A stretch of DNA of 64,000 bases, from positions 27,347,157 through 27,411,156 of the forward strand of contig NC_054875.1 of the NCBI RefSeq assembly GCF_018320785.1, in the 5' to 3' direction. Source of the stretch: Cheilinus undulatus (lineage: Eukaryota > Chordata > Actinopteri > Labriformes > Labridae). Numbering within the stretch: position 1 is the stretch's first letter; each line of letters starts with the position of its first letter. Shown piece by piece: positions 1 to 11,146 of this stretch. The notes beneath the pieces were generated by a model. It was not told where the DNA came from. It made no database searches and saw only the letters and a list, made by a program, of their open reading frames with translations. Made by a program: the position numbers and the translations under genes.

Positions 1-156
1 GTTGATTGTGTCATTAGATTGTTGGATGATTGGTTGGTTTGGTTGTTTGGTTTATTGCTTGGGTGGTTGGGTCTTTGCTCTCTTAATCGGTTGGTTGATT
101 GTGTCATTGGATTGTTAGTTGATTGGTTGTTTGGTTGGTTCACTGATTGATAGATT
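1..156. repeat. Degenerate TTGGTTGATTG-type simple repeat
   Basis: The first 156 bases are built from variants of GGTTGATTG, GGTTGGTT and GTTTGGTT, with a longer phrase around GATTGTGTCATT appearing twice. This is a decayed short tandem repeat that is cut by the left edge of the window. No coding potential is seen. Confidence 0.75.
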
Positions 157-494
157 TTTTTACATGTAGATGGGAGCTTTCCAAAACAGTATTCAGATGC
201 TTAACTAGCTTTGTTGCTGTTGCAAACCGCTTACACTACTACCCAACAAAAGATGTTATCATTGGTCCTACAACTAATTGGAAAGCAATAACCTGACTGC
301 AGTGCACAGACCATGACATATTGGGCTGGGCTGTATTTGTGGTGTCATTAAGTATCTAATGTTAAACAGATTTCACAGGTGCAGAACATCCTCTGGCTTA
401 AGTTTTGTCTCAGGCTTACATTCACATAAACACATAATCAAATTTATGCCAAAGGTTCCTCTTTCCTTGGAAAGGAATAACTTTTTCGAATAAC

Positions 495-768
495 TTTTAC
501 ACAGTAAGAAGGTTCCTGGTTTGCTTCCCGGTCAGGACCTTTCCGTGCAGAGTTTGCATGTTCTCCCAGTGCATAAGTGGGTCCCTCCCACCACCAAAAA
601 CATGTTCATTAGGTTAATTGCTGACTCTAAAGTTGGCTGTAGGTGTGAATGTGAGTGTGCCTGGTTGTCTGTCTCTATATGCCAGCCCTGTGATTGACTG
701 GTGACCAGTCCAGGGTGTACCTGCCTCTCGCCCAATCATAGCTGGGATAGGTTCCAGCCCCCCCCCCA
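495..768 (+). mobile_element. L2-like retroposon 3' tail, copy 1
   Basis: The stretch holds the phrase GTTTGCATGTTCTCCC, then TTAGGTTAATTGCTGACTC, then TGTCTGTCTCTATATG, and ends in GCTGGGATAGGTTCCAGCCC. This order is familiar from a very common fish repeat that I associate with L2-clade LINE 3' ends or the SINEs that share them; the class name is from memory. Two more copies in the window (1885-2212 and 18001-18322, both reversed) share the same order of blocks. No reverse transcriptase ORF remains. Confidence 0.7.
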
Positions 769-1561
769 TCAGATGTGGTTAATACCTGTGGTCCTGTGGC
801 TGATCAATACAATCTAGATAATTCAGTGTTGTAACATTAACCATAATTGTGATATGTATCAAAAACATGATGTGATTTGAACAGTACACATATTTTTCAA
901 AATAACAACACAAAAAAAATGCAGTAGATGTAGATATCAGTCTTCCACAGGGTTTGAGGGCTCCTGTGGGCCCCCATTACCTGTAGAGAGAAGCATTTGT
1001 AACTTAAGTCTCACAAAATAAGCAACTCAAACCCTGTGAATCATTGAGTCCATATGGTTTGGTTGTTCTCAACTCATAAATCTAAACAGTGTGCTTTCTT
1101 TAAAGATGGTTAAATTGCCCCCTTTAGGTGTAGGTTTCACTCTTTCAATGCCAGCTAGGTTTCCTGGGTAGGGACTAACCCATGGTTGACCTTATAGTAA
1201 AAGAGGCAACTGCCCACATCCAGGCTAAATGCATACAGGTGCAGGACAACACAAATTACCTACAGAAAAAGAAAAAAAAAGCCTCACATTGTTCAGCTTT
1301 CAATGAGTAACTTTATTTTAAACAAGGAAAAAGATGGACAAGGCAACATTTGGATCTACAAGGAAAGTAGATCTTGTAGATCGAAACATTTCCTCGCTTG
1401 TAAATGAAAAGCGTGCAGACCTTTGGAAATGTCTTCATAGGTGGGTTACAATGTTGTGTGCATTTACCACATTTGTTCGGCTAGCCAGTTGGTTTATGCA
1501 GGTTGCATAGAGTTGACAACATTATTGATACTGCAGGATGTGCGGAATTATATTATTATTA

Positions 1562-1839
1562 TCTCCGCCAAGGAGATTATGTGATCGGTAGGGTTTGTGA
1601 TCAGTTAGTTTGTTTGTTGCTTAGTTTGTTTGTAAGCAACATAACTCAAAAAGTTATGGACGGATTTTGATAACATTTTCAGGAAATGTCAGAAATGGCA
1701 TAAGGAAGAACTTTCATAAGGAAGATTTTGGGACTGATCTGGATCACCGTCTGGATCCAGAAATTTTTTAAAGGATTCTTTACTATTGGGAGATAGGGCT
1801 AATGGTGCAGGTGTGCGCTCTCCGAGTGCTTTTCTAGTT
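1562..1839. mobile_element. Old dispersed repeat starting CTCCGCCAAGGAG
   Basis: It begins CTCCGCCAAGGAGATTATG, carries AAAGTTATGGACGGATTTTG and GGATCACCGTCTGGATCCAG in the middle, and ends GCGCTCTCCGAGTGCTTTTC. I recognise this as a short non-coding dispersed repeat found in many fish and other animals, but I cannot assign a class from sequence alone. It is flanked on both sides by ATT triplet runs (about 1550-1561 and 1840-1885), which suggests either insertion into an ATT microsatellite or growth of the triplets from its ends. Confidence 0.6.
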
Positions 1840-1886
1840 ATTATTATTATCATTATTATTATTATTATTATTGTTATCATCATCAT
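1840..1886. repeat. ATT/ATC trinucleotide microsatellite
   Basis: A run of ATT triplets passes into ATC triplets between the CTCCGCC repeat and the reversed L2-like tail. In fish, the L2-like tail usually ends in a short simple repeat, so part of this run may belong to that retroposon copy. Confidence 0.8.
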
Positions 1887-2212
1887 CAATTTCCCTTACT
1901 GCTTACCTCGTTTGGGATTGTCTATCCCAGCTGTCATTGGGTGAGAGGTTGGGTACACCCCGGACTGGTCAACAGTCAATCCCAAGGCTGACATATAGAG
2001 ACAGACAACCAGGCATGCTGACACTCACACCTATGGCCAATTTAAAATCGCCAGTTAACCTATCGGGCATATCTTTGGTGATGGGAGGAAGTACCCATAG
2101 AGAGTACCCAATAGAGAACCCGTGCATGCACAAGGAGAACTTGGAAATGCACAGGAAGTCCCTAACTGAGAAGTGAACCAGGAACCTTCTTGCTGCGAGG
2201 CAACAGCGCTTA
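1885..2212 (-). mobile_element. L2-like retroposon 3' tail, copy 2 (reversed)
   Basis: Read on the minus strand, this copy runs from a CAGCAAGAAGGTTCCTGG block, through the GTGCATGCACGGGTTCTC and TAGGTTAACTGGCGATTTTA blocks, to ACAGCTGGGATAGACAATCC. The order matches copies 1 and 3. The 101-codon + strand reading frame inside it (1871-2176) is antisense to the repeat and is not considered a gene. Confidence 0.72.
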
Positions 2213-2213
2213 A

Positions 2214-2241
2214 TATTTATTTATTTATTTATTTATTTTTT
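2214..2241. repeat. ATTT tetranucleotide microsatellite
   Basis: Six or more ATTT/TTTA units follow directly after the reversed L2-like tail. It is a simple sequence repeat with no other content. Confidence 0.85.
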
Positions 2242-4150
2242 ATTTGTTTTTATAAAACTACCTGATATGGATTCAAATATTACACATAACAAACATAAAT
2301 TATGCATTGGTAGGAGATTTGAGAGCTACTGTAGTTAAATCAGACCCAACAGAGTGACACCTTAAAATAGCTTCTATATAAGGGAAAAGCATCAGCTACA
2401 AATTGAGAATATTAAACATATAATAATGTCATCCTGATATGGTCAGTTTTGAATTACTTAATTACTTGTATTTCATTGTAAAATATTGACATTCTTCAAG
2501 CACATTTTTCAGATGTCTATGCACTTGAAAATGTCATCAGGGACAGAAATACAGTGTTTTCATCTTTAAGCACACACATGCACATGGCAAGAAACACACC
2601 AACACTTTCTCTTCGTGAACCTGTCAACTCTGATAACATCCCTTAATGCCTCCATATCCACTCTTCCTGCTGTCAGTCCAAACTTAAACGTGATCACATC
2701 ACAGCTGCCAGTCCTCAGAGCTGACTCCAAGCTCCAAATGTTCACTGACAGAGCCAGACAACTTTGAAATTACTTCCAGGATTAAAGACACATCAGTGTC
2801 AATCATTGCAAAAGGTCCAAAACAACCAAGTTTCAGGGGAATACGTTTTCAATTTTAACTTCATTTCAGGCCATCAAACATTTTTATTGAGAACACAATG
2901 ATTATCTGGACTTGGGTTAATGTTTAGCACCTCTGCGTGTTCTGCAGCCTAACATGATACATAATGTTTTCCAGAGGAGCTTGCCTCGAAGAATTAAGTA
3001 ATAAATGACAAAGAACTTTTGTCTTATTTTATTTCATTGTATTAGATAACACAGAGTGGTTTCATAATGTGCTTGCATAAATGGGAAAATAAGCAAACAC
3101 GGGCACAAAACACAACAGCTGTGCTAAAGCATTACAGATGTGAGGTTAATTTAAGTGACCCTTTAGCTGATGTTCACATCTCCTCTCTTCTGTTACAAAA
3201 TTCATTATTTTCTGGAGCTGAAAGTTTTTGAAGTAAACACTAGCCATGAACGTAAGTCATAGGTGGAGCCAGAGGTTTTACTTAATGTTCTATGTTGGTA
3301 ACGTGTGCATTTCTTCCAAGTGTTACAACCATTCAATTAAGAAAGAAACAGGTGACTGTAAACAAATGAGCCTGCTGATCATTGCATGGATATTGAATTA
3401 GGAAAAAATATTCAGTGGACTCTTCAGTGTTGCCAAAAATTACACTGTAGTTGGGTGGTAGGGACAGTCCCCTGCCCTGCCTCTTTCTGTGCGTTCAATG
3501 TTTTGTTTCTGTGTTGTTGACAGAATGGATCAACAGAACACCGCAGAAAAACATCAAATAAAGTCACTCACCTTTTGAAATGTTTCACAAGATATTCCAT
3601 AGTAATGGCAGGTGAGCTGTGTGTTTGAAGGCTTATTTTTGCAAAGGCAGCGTATCATAACCCTTATCAAATTTTAGCATCAGAACTCAATGCATTTCAA
3701 AGAGGAATGTATAAATGGATGTCTCTCTTGTTATGGTGACTTTATATGAATCAAAACAAAAAAAGAAGACAGTGGAACTAACAAGTCTATTTTTTTCAGT
3801 TTAATAAGGTGCAAAGGAGGCAAGTTTTTAACTCTATTGAAGATGCAGAGTGCCTAAATATTAGTTATTTACAGCTTCTTACACTGCAAAAAAGGTATTG
3901 TGTTCTCCAGTTTCTACTTTGGATTGCCAGTGAGGGGGAGCCAATAGAAGGATTTTAATCATCTCTGGTCCTTTTCGAGCACCAACCGGCTTGTATTGAT
4001 AAATTAATTAGTGCAAATGTGTATATGAAGTGAGACTTTTACAGCAGTGAACATTCTTACAGTATCTGAGATACAGTAAAGCAGCCTGAGACAGTGCAGG
4101 ATATCAAAACTAAGAAAAATGACATTTCTGTTTTCTATGGCACTTTGCAA
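2242..4150. other. Non-coding stretch, nothing recognised
   Basis: AT-rich DNA with no long open frame, no splice-bounded LRR exon and no repeat that I can name. It is either intergenic or part of a large intron of the ECM2-like gene whose last exons lie at 8566 and 10978. Confidence 0.55.
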
Positions 4151-5240
4151 CTGTTGAGTGATCATAAGAGTAACTCTGTGACTGTTGAGTAGTGATCAGA
4201 GTAACTCTGTGACTGTTGAGTAACTCTGTGCCTGTTGGGTATTGATCAGAATAACTCTGTGACTGTTGAGTCGGGATCAGAGTAACTCTGTGACTGTCGA
4301 GTAACTATGTGACTGTTGAGTACTGATTAGAATAACTCTTTGGCTTATGAGTAGTGATCAGAGTGACTGTGACTTTTGAGTAGTGATCAGAGTAACTCTG
4401 TGACTGTTGAGTAACTTTGTGACTGTTGAGTAGTGGTCAGAATAACTCTGTGACTGTCGAGTAGTGATCAGAGTAACTCTGTGACTGTTGAGTAACTCTG
4501 TGACTGTTGAGTAGTGGTCAGAATAACTCTGTGACTGTTGATTAGTGATCAGAGTAACTCTGTGACTGTTGAGTAACTCTGTGACTATCGAGTAGTGATC
4601 AGAGTAACTCTGTGACTGTTGAGTATTGATCAGAGTAACTCTGTGACTGTTGAGTAGTGATCAGAGTAACTCTGTGACTATCGAGTAGTGATCAGAGTAA
4701 CTCTGTGACTGTTGAGTAACTCTGTGACTGTTGAGTATTGATCAGAATAACTCTGTGACTGTTGAGTAGTGATCAGAGTAACTCTGTGACTGTTGATTAG
4801 TGATCAGAGTAACTCTGTGACTGTTGAGTAACTCTGTGACTATCGAGTAGTGATCAGAGTAACTCTGTGACTGTTGAGTATTGATCAGAGTAACTCTGTG
4901 ACTGTTGAGTAGTGATCAGAGTAACTCTGTGACTGTTGAGTAGTGATCAGAGTAACTCTGTGACTATCGAGTAGTGATCAGAGTAACTCTGTGACTGTTG
5001 AGTAACTCTGTGACTGTTGAGTATTGATCAGAATAACTCTGTGACTGTTGAGTAGTGATCAGAGTAACTCTGTGACTATCGAGTAGTGATCAGACTAACT
5101 CTGTGACTGTTGAGTAACTCTGTGACTGTTGAGTATTGATCAGAGTAACTCTGTGACTGTTGAGTAGTGATCAGAGTAACTCTGTGACTGTTGAGTAGTG
5201 ATCAGAGTAACTCTGTGACTGTCGAGTAGTGATCAGAGTG
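4151..5240. repeat. 1.1-kb minisatellite, mixed 31-bp and 19-bp units
   Basis: The core AGTAACTCTGTGACTGTTG (19 bp) is repeated over about 1.09 kb. Most copies are preceded by AGTAGTGATCAG (12 bp), giving a 31-bp unit; the others are bare 19-bp units. Variants (TATTGATCAG, GTGACTATCG, AGAATAACTC) recur in the same relative order, which shows higher-order block duplication. The left end (4151-4380) is more diverged than the middle and right, as expected of an array that grew from one side. In each 31-bp unit, CAGAGTAACTCTG is a perfect 6-bp inverted repeat around a central A, next to the palindrome TGATCA. Confidence 0.95.
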
Positions 5241-8200
5241 GCAGCCAGATTGCTCACTAGCACAATGGTAACAGGTCCAAACTTTTACAACAATTTCCTG
5301 CCCTTCTAATTTCATGCAATTAAAAAAACACTATACAGCTCCTAATCTTTTTTAGAGGCAGAAGTGAAAACTACTGCATATTAACATATCTGATGGTATC
5401 AATGAAGAGACTTTAGAAACAAGTACACATTAAATTGATGTTGGTGCTACAGGGTTGAACTGAATCATTTTTCCCTCACAATAAATTAGTAATTTAAATT
5501 GTATTTTAAACACCTTGGAAAAGTGCTTAGAATCGCCCAATCAGCATTTTTTTTTCTGAGAGAGTATGTCCCAGGACCCTCCCAAGTCTTGGCCTATCCC
5601 TGGATATTTAACACTTCTGCCTCTGCCCTGATGCAGTTATTAATAAAAAACATACACCCAGAGTAGACACACATGTTCCTCTGCTGTGAATAATTATAAA
5701 CATGTACTTTTTCTAAATGAATCCAAATGTGCCTCAACATTTTCAGCTTGTGACAAATGGGACAAAGTGCTCCCAGATATCAGCTGCACACAGAAGCCTG
5801 CAAGTTACTGACATTTGTAGTTTAATCCATGTGCTGCCATCATCCATCCATCATTCAATTTCTCTAAGTCCATTTTTAAGTCTTTCCAGCCTGCTGGTCA
5901 CAGCTGCTCTGCCTGGCTGCAGAACGTATCCTGGTTAGGTAGCCAAAAAGCCTGCTTTTTAAAGTGCTGGCAGGGTTGGCCGTGCACAGATTGGGCGTAT
6001 ATATTCAAGTTTTGTACTTGTGTGCTTGTGCCTCTGTGTGTGAATGTGTTAAGAAGAGAGAGAAACTCCCACTGTGTGCTGGTTTTCATTAGATCCAAAC
6101 ACCCAGAGGATAAATAGACCATCAGATTGATTACTCCTGGCCATGTTTGTTAGATACACACACATTTCTGCACAAAAAAGGTTATGTAAGTGTTTTGTGC
6201 CACTCTATAAATTCTCACAAAATTGGGTGATTCATTTGATATTTAAAATAGATTGCATAAGCATGCCTGTGCTGTTGAATATACTGATATTATAATTTGA
6301 AATAATATACTCACATTTGTTCATGCATATTCTCAGTTTTGCATGCTTTTGTGTTTTCTCCACATTATGTTGCAGAATTAAGGCTTGTTTACATGTTGGC
6401 ATGCGTCTCCGTGTAGGTGCCAGTGGGTGGGAGTGTATGTAGAGGGAGGAAGACTTTGAAAAGAGAGAGGACTGTGTGTCCCTCGCTCATTAATACCATG
6501 TGGAGCTCTGAGCAGTGGCGGGCTGCTGCTGAGCTTCCTGGCAAAGATTTAGAATACAAATTAGCAGCACACAACTGGTCTGAACTGGAACAGAGGATGT
6601 GATAGATTTATATTAGTGGGTTTAAATTTCAAGCAGAAACCATATCCCACAGTAATCTGTTAAATTTGATTTCAGTACAGCCTTGATGGTTGAAAAATGT
6701 GATGTTTTATGACACTTCTGTTAAACATATGATCCAATCTCAAATCTAGAGGTCTATGGTGTCCTTTAACAGCCAAACTAAGGAAAATATTGACAAGAAA
6801 TGCACTGATTTGACTGATTCAGCAATTTTACTTGCTTGTCTTTAATACGTCATAGTGGTAACCCACATCACTGACCCTTTTCCCCGTAAAAGTAGTATTT
6901 AATGTGCCCTTTCAGCTGTAAAGTTCAACTTAACGCAGAGCTTTTACTGTAAGTCACCTTTACGAGAAGCAGAAATGTTGAGGTAATCAACATCGGTCCA
7001 GGAGGCACCAGTCTTTCTCCTCATTGGTTCCTGTTTCCCTTCCTTGTATGGTCATCGGTTGCTTTTAAGAGGATTCTATGAATGGGAAAAGGACTGGAAA
7101 TTAGGTTCTTCTCCTGCTGTTAGCAGTTTTGCAATAAAAACAGTGAACCCCTGTACTACATTATTGCATGTGAACCCCTAAAAAGAAGGTCCTCCTTCTA
7201 TGGCTGCCCATTCTTTCCTACTAAACAAACATTTTCATCTTCTTTATTGTCCAATCAGGCACAAATTTCCCCTTAGTCTGCCACGCTCTCTAACATGGTA
7301 CCCTCCAGGCCCCACTACCGCCCCTCCTACTGCTGCCCATGAATCCCCTGCAGTCTAGCCCCCCACTCTGTACTCAGTGCTTTGCAGGAGCCCAGGAACA
7401 ATAAAGCATGAGGTCTGTAGGGAAAAGCCCTGGAATCAGAGAGTGGAAATAAGCATCCATCATTATATTTAAAGTAGAGCCCCGTAAAACATCAAGAAAA
7501 TTAGCATGCTCATATTGAGCTGGTCTAAAATTTACTGTGGTTGCTGTTTATGTTTTAACTGCAAAGGAAGGTCTTTTTTCTTGTGTTTTACCATAAATAA
7601 GGGGACAAACACCAATAGTTTCAAAGTCGGGGGGCCAGCAAAAATGTTAAAATAGTCTTGAAGGACCCATGAGTGTGAGTGCCACGTGCCATGAAAATCC
7701 CTCCAAGAGTTAAATAGTGAGTCATTTCATTCAAAAGCCAAAACAGCAAACCTGTAGTGACAATAGAAATAAGTTAGGGAGCTGTTTGAGTCTTCAGAGT
7801 CTTGCACAGTCCATCATGTACCTTAAAGTTCCAAAGTTTACTCAGGTTATGATCAAAGTGGTCATCAAACCCAACCCTATCTGAGCCCCTTCACACCTAA
7901 TCCCTCCAGTCCTGTCCCACTACCTTGATGGGCCTTGTCCTGATGTAAACCTGAACTTTTTAATAAGCCTGCCTCCATTATGACAGATGCGGTCTTTATT
8001 GAAAAGACTTATGAATTCCAGACAAGTGAGTAGCTCTTCTGGACAATACTTCACTAGGCAAATTCACACTTTCAGTGATTGTTCTGAAGTTATAACAGAA
8101 AAAAATAGATCAGTCTTCAGCTCAGGCAGAGAATCTAATCTCTATACTAGATGACATGGCAGTCCATCCATAAGATATAGTGACATTTAAGTCCAAACCC

Positions 8201-8565
8201 AAGCACTCATCTTCATAGCTGCAGAGAATCAATCAAGGATAATCATATGCTACACTGTCCTGGAACCCAGTTTGATCCTAAATTATGTGCCAGTCCAGTA
8301 GATGTCTGACAGGATAAAAAAAGTTCTGGTTCAAAAGGAACAAAAATGAATCAGCAAATAAAGAGATTTATCCTCCCAGTTCCTAGAGAAAGTTTTGTAA
8401 CTTATTTTCATTCAGGACCAAAATAGACAACTGCCACCCTTACACTGGCTTCTTGGCTCTATAGATGGCTTTCCCACCACTGACTCAACAATACCATTTG
8501 TATTGTTATTTGTTTTCCTCAGATGCCTGACAGAGATTCATGATCCTCCTCCTTTTTTCTCCCAG
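5241..8565. other. Non-coding stretch upstream of the ECM2-like exons
   Basis: I scanned this for LRR-coding exons upstream of 8566 and found none. It is ordinary AT-rich fish non-coding DNA. Short open frames at 5717-5938 and 6417-6602 have no splice context or family resemblance. It may be intron of the ECM2-like gene. Confidence 0.5.
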
Positions 8566-8892
8566 GTCCCTAGAAGCCTTGGACATGTCTTACAACCAGT
8601 TCAGCTCTGTCCCAATGAATCTGCCTCGCCCTCTCCGTAAACTGGACCTCCAGCACAACAACATCACTCACATCCCTGCCTTCGCCTTCAGGCACCTGAA
8701 GCCTGGCCTGCTGTCACTTTGTCTTTCCCACAATGACTTGAGCGATGACGGGGTGGAAAGAGTTGCTTTTGTTGGGACTTACCGGTCACTAAGTGAGCTC
8801 CTACTGGACAACAACCATTTGAGGGAGGTTCCTCGTAGCGTACGCCAGTTTAAGAACTTGCAGGCACTGAGGCTGGACAACAACCAGATAAG
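8566..8892 (+). CDS. ecm2-like: ECM2-like, penultimate coding exon
   Basis: The acceptor is a pyrimidine tract ending CTCCCAG at 8565 and the donor is AAG|GTAGAA at 8893. The first base completes a split codon (phase 2 in) and the exon leaves in phase 2. The frame is open across all 327 bases. It encodes about 108 residues with evenly spaced LxxLxLxxN motifs. Confidence 0.87.
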
Positions 8893-11146
8893 GTAGAATC
8901 ACATTTGATAATGCTCTATGAATACTGGCTAACCAAACCAATATCCTTTCCCATAGCATTAAGAATGGCAACTTGGCATAAGACAATGCATGACTCTGTT
9001 TATATATGAAATGTTGCCTGGTCTGTGATGTTTGCAATGTGATTGTTTCATAACGTAACTGCCAGACTTTGTTTATGAACAAAGTTGAATAAAAAAAATA
9101 AAAAATCTAAAGCCAGAAAAAAGTTGAACCAGCAAATTACGGCATTTCCGTTCCAACAGGGACGATGTTTCACATGAACAGTCTGCAAGAAGGGGCATCA
9201 AAGATCTCCGGTCTGCAGCCAGACTGTCTTAATCAGTTTTGCTTTATTATGAGCATCTTTTTTCTTTTCATGACATTTGGCACAAAAGAAATATTATGAA
9301 ATTGGGATTATTGTTACTATGTGGCTAGTATCTTCGTAGTATGTCATGGTATCCATGAACCATTTGTTTTGCAGGTATTCAGCCATTTGGTCACTGAAGG
9401 GGGCAACACTGTCTCAAACTAATTCAAATCAACCTATAAACAAAAAAAAAAGAGGTGGAAATTAAGCATTAAGCATCTTGAGAAACAACTACAGTATCCC
9501 ATCTTGTAGTCATAGTGGTCATGCCCTTACTTGTGCATTACCAAATATCTCCTTTATCTCCAATCATGCGTGTTATTTACAATAAAAAACATACAGAGTG
9601 GGCCCATGGAAACATGAACTATTCTTGCCAGGGCTGTCAGGATTAATTGCATTAATCGTGATTAAATACTATCTACAAGTGGTGTTCTGATTCTGTAAAC
9701 ATGATAAACTGTATGCTTTATTGGCCCTTTCAACAAACTTTAGTTAAGTCCCTGCAGCATCTCCCCGCAGCCACAGTGACAATGAAATAAGTAAACCAAT
9801 GTTCCTTAATGTCTCATTTCACTTAAAAAAAAAAAACTCACAGACAGCTCAGTGGACAAAAGAGTCACCTGAACATTGTTTTCAAGCATTCGCCTTTTTA
9901 CTGGTCACTTATTTCCTTTTCAATCCATAACAAGTTCCTTTGTCACTGGTTGAGTCTTCAATTTACCTATGAAAGCAGGTCAGTATTCAAACTGTAAGGC
10001 CATTATCCTTATTCAAGACTGTCAAAAAAAAACTCACAATGATGCCTGAACAGTTTTAAATGTCAAATAGTGGAATTTTTGAATGCGGAAAAAAAAAGGC
10101 AAGATTAATCATGATTAAGTACAGAAATCCGGAAATTAATCGCAATCAAAAAATTTCATCTTTTGACGGCCCTAATGTTTACCAAAACATTTGTAACCAG
10201 GCTGTATACATGTATATTTGTGATGTAAAATCTGCATTTTAATATGGGGTGTGAATGTGACTTCCAGTGCTTCTGCAGTCGGCCTCTAGGGACACTTGCA
10301 GAACTACAGTTTTTGCACAGCTGTGTTAATTTTATTTTTCAACATCAGATGTTGCCACTTCTTACTGGGGGTCATGGATTAAAGGCATGGCATCACTACA
10401 CTTATAATTCCTAAAATCAAATGTTTGACCCATGTTTGAACTATAGAAGTGTACATTTTGACAGTTTCTTTAAAGTTAGTTTTCCTCTTTGGATTAAAAT
10501 GTTTATTAGTTTTAGTCACATTTTACTCATTTGTATAGTTTAAGTCTATTTTTAGTTGATGAAAGCTAAAACACGATTTAGTCCAGTTTTAGTCAATAAA
10601 GTTAGTAACTATTCAGATTGATCATTCATATGAATATTAAATTAAACACAAAATATATGAAAATATCCTTAAATCTGGTCCAAATGGATAACCACCTGAT
10701 CTGTCTCCATCAAAATGGATTCTGCTAAACAATCAACACCAGAATCTCCTCTTAAGGATTTAGGCCAAAAGTTTGCTCCATCTGTGTCAGCCACAACCCT
10801 AGGCTGCCCTGGAAGCCCACCAACAGGGTGGTGGTCAAATGCACCCACAGTCTTAAACCCAAACACTTTCCTGTTTGTTCTGTTTGTTATTGAGATGTTT
10901 AAATTAAAGTAAAGGTGCAAGTGCTCAGACGTGAACGGTATACCTTCATCTGTTCATGTATTTTTGTGTCCATGCAGGTTTGTGAGGCAGTGGGGGGTGT
11001 GCCATCCTCTTAACTCTGGCTCCACTCTGGCTTCGGTCCACTTAGAAAACAATTTGCTGGAGGTGGAGAGGATTCCCCCCAAAGCTTTCTCCTGTCTCGT
11101 CGATGCTAAAGGACTCATACTGTTCCCGCAACAGCAGCACTCATAA
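8566..11146 (+). CDS. ecm2-like: ECM2/ECMX-like LRR matrix protein, last two exons (5' part missing)
   Basis: The exons 8566-8892 and 10978-11146 join in phase 2 and encode the C-terminal 164 or so residues of a secreted leucine-rich-repeat protein. Four or more LRRs are visible: LEALDMSYNQFSSVP, LRKLDLQHNNITHIP, LLSLCLSHNDLS and LSELLLDNNHLREVP, followed by LQALRLDNNQIR. The last exon carries the terminal LRR SVHLENNLLEVERIPPKAFSC and a short tail ending FPQQQHS. The NLPRPLRKLDL, VAFVGTYRSLSELLLD and IPPKAFSC phrases are those of the C-terminus of extracellular matrix protein 2 and its X-linked relative ECMX. ECM2-type genes lie beside class I SLRP genes in vertebrates, and here the next gene is biglycan, which fits. 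Upstream exons (signal peptide, VWC region, earlier LRRs) were not found and probably lie before position 1, so the gene is cut by the window. ECM2 versus ECMX cannot be settled from these exons; the neighbour bgn favours the ECMX-type locus. Confidence 0.85.
9005..9235. repeat. Dispersed repeat, copy 1 (mate at 38840-39060)
   Basis: The words GATGTTTGCAATGTGATT, ATAACGTAACTGCCAGA, AACAAAGTTGAAT and GGTCTGCAGCCAGAC occur here in the same order and spacing as in the copy at 38840-39060. Both copies are on the same strand. No coding frame is conserved; the family is unnamed here. Confidence 0.65.
9385..10400. repeat. Older fish dispersed repeat, split by a hAT insertion
   Basis: The right part (10174-10400) includes GTAACCAGGCTGTATACATG, AAATCTGCATTTTAATATGG and GCAGAACTACAGTTTTTG, a sequence I recognise as a widespread fish repeat of unknown class. 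The left part (about 9385-9629) matches the region around 43870-44000, where a second, uninterrupted copy runs into AAATCTGCATTTTAACATGG at about 44140. The simplest reading is one element into which the hAT-like element 9630-10173 jumped. Confidence 0.6.
9630..10173. mobile_element. Non-autonomous hAT-like DNA element, 544 bp
   Basis: The left end reads AGGGCTGTCAGGATTAATTG and the right end TTTTGACGGCCCT, so the ends are inverted (AGGGCTGTCA against AGGGCCGTCAAAA). Both ends continue into ATTAATCG-type repeats typical of a fish hAT family. No transposase frame remains, so it would depend on an enzyme supplied elsewhere. Its interior (about 9680-10055) is repeated at about 12280-12650. No clear 8-bp target duplication is seen, so the hAT label rests on the ends alone. 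Confidence 0.65.
10978..11146 (+). CDS. ecm2-like: ECM2-like, last coding exon
   Basis: The acceptor is GTCCATGCAG at 10977; the first base completes the split codon left by the previous exon. The frame runs to TAA at 11144-11146. It encodes the terminal LRR, the conserved cysteine in AFSC, and a short polar tail. No canonical AATAAA was found in the following kilobase; a less usual ATAAAA lies near 11391. Confidence 0.83.

Larger units (their letters stand above)
8893..10977 (+). other. ECM2-like last intron, filled with repeats
   Basis: The intron runs from GTAGAA to CATGCAG. It holds a dispersed repeat (about 9005-9235), an older fish repeat (about 9385-10400) interrupted by a hAT-like element (9630-10173), and a stretch of TTTTAGTC-type sequence (about 10475-10610) resembling another common fish repeat. 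No exon was seen in it. Confidence 0.75.

Noticed and set aside
4151-5240. CRISPR-like array
   Set aside because: The repeats have no unique spacers of constant size; the whole sequence is repetitive, with 31- and 19-bp units. The context is a vertebrate genome.
5717-6602. Possible upstream exons of the ECM2-like gene
   Set aside because: The open frames lack LRR spacing, and no acceptor/donor pair gives a phase-2 junction to 8566.
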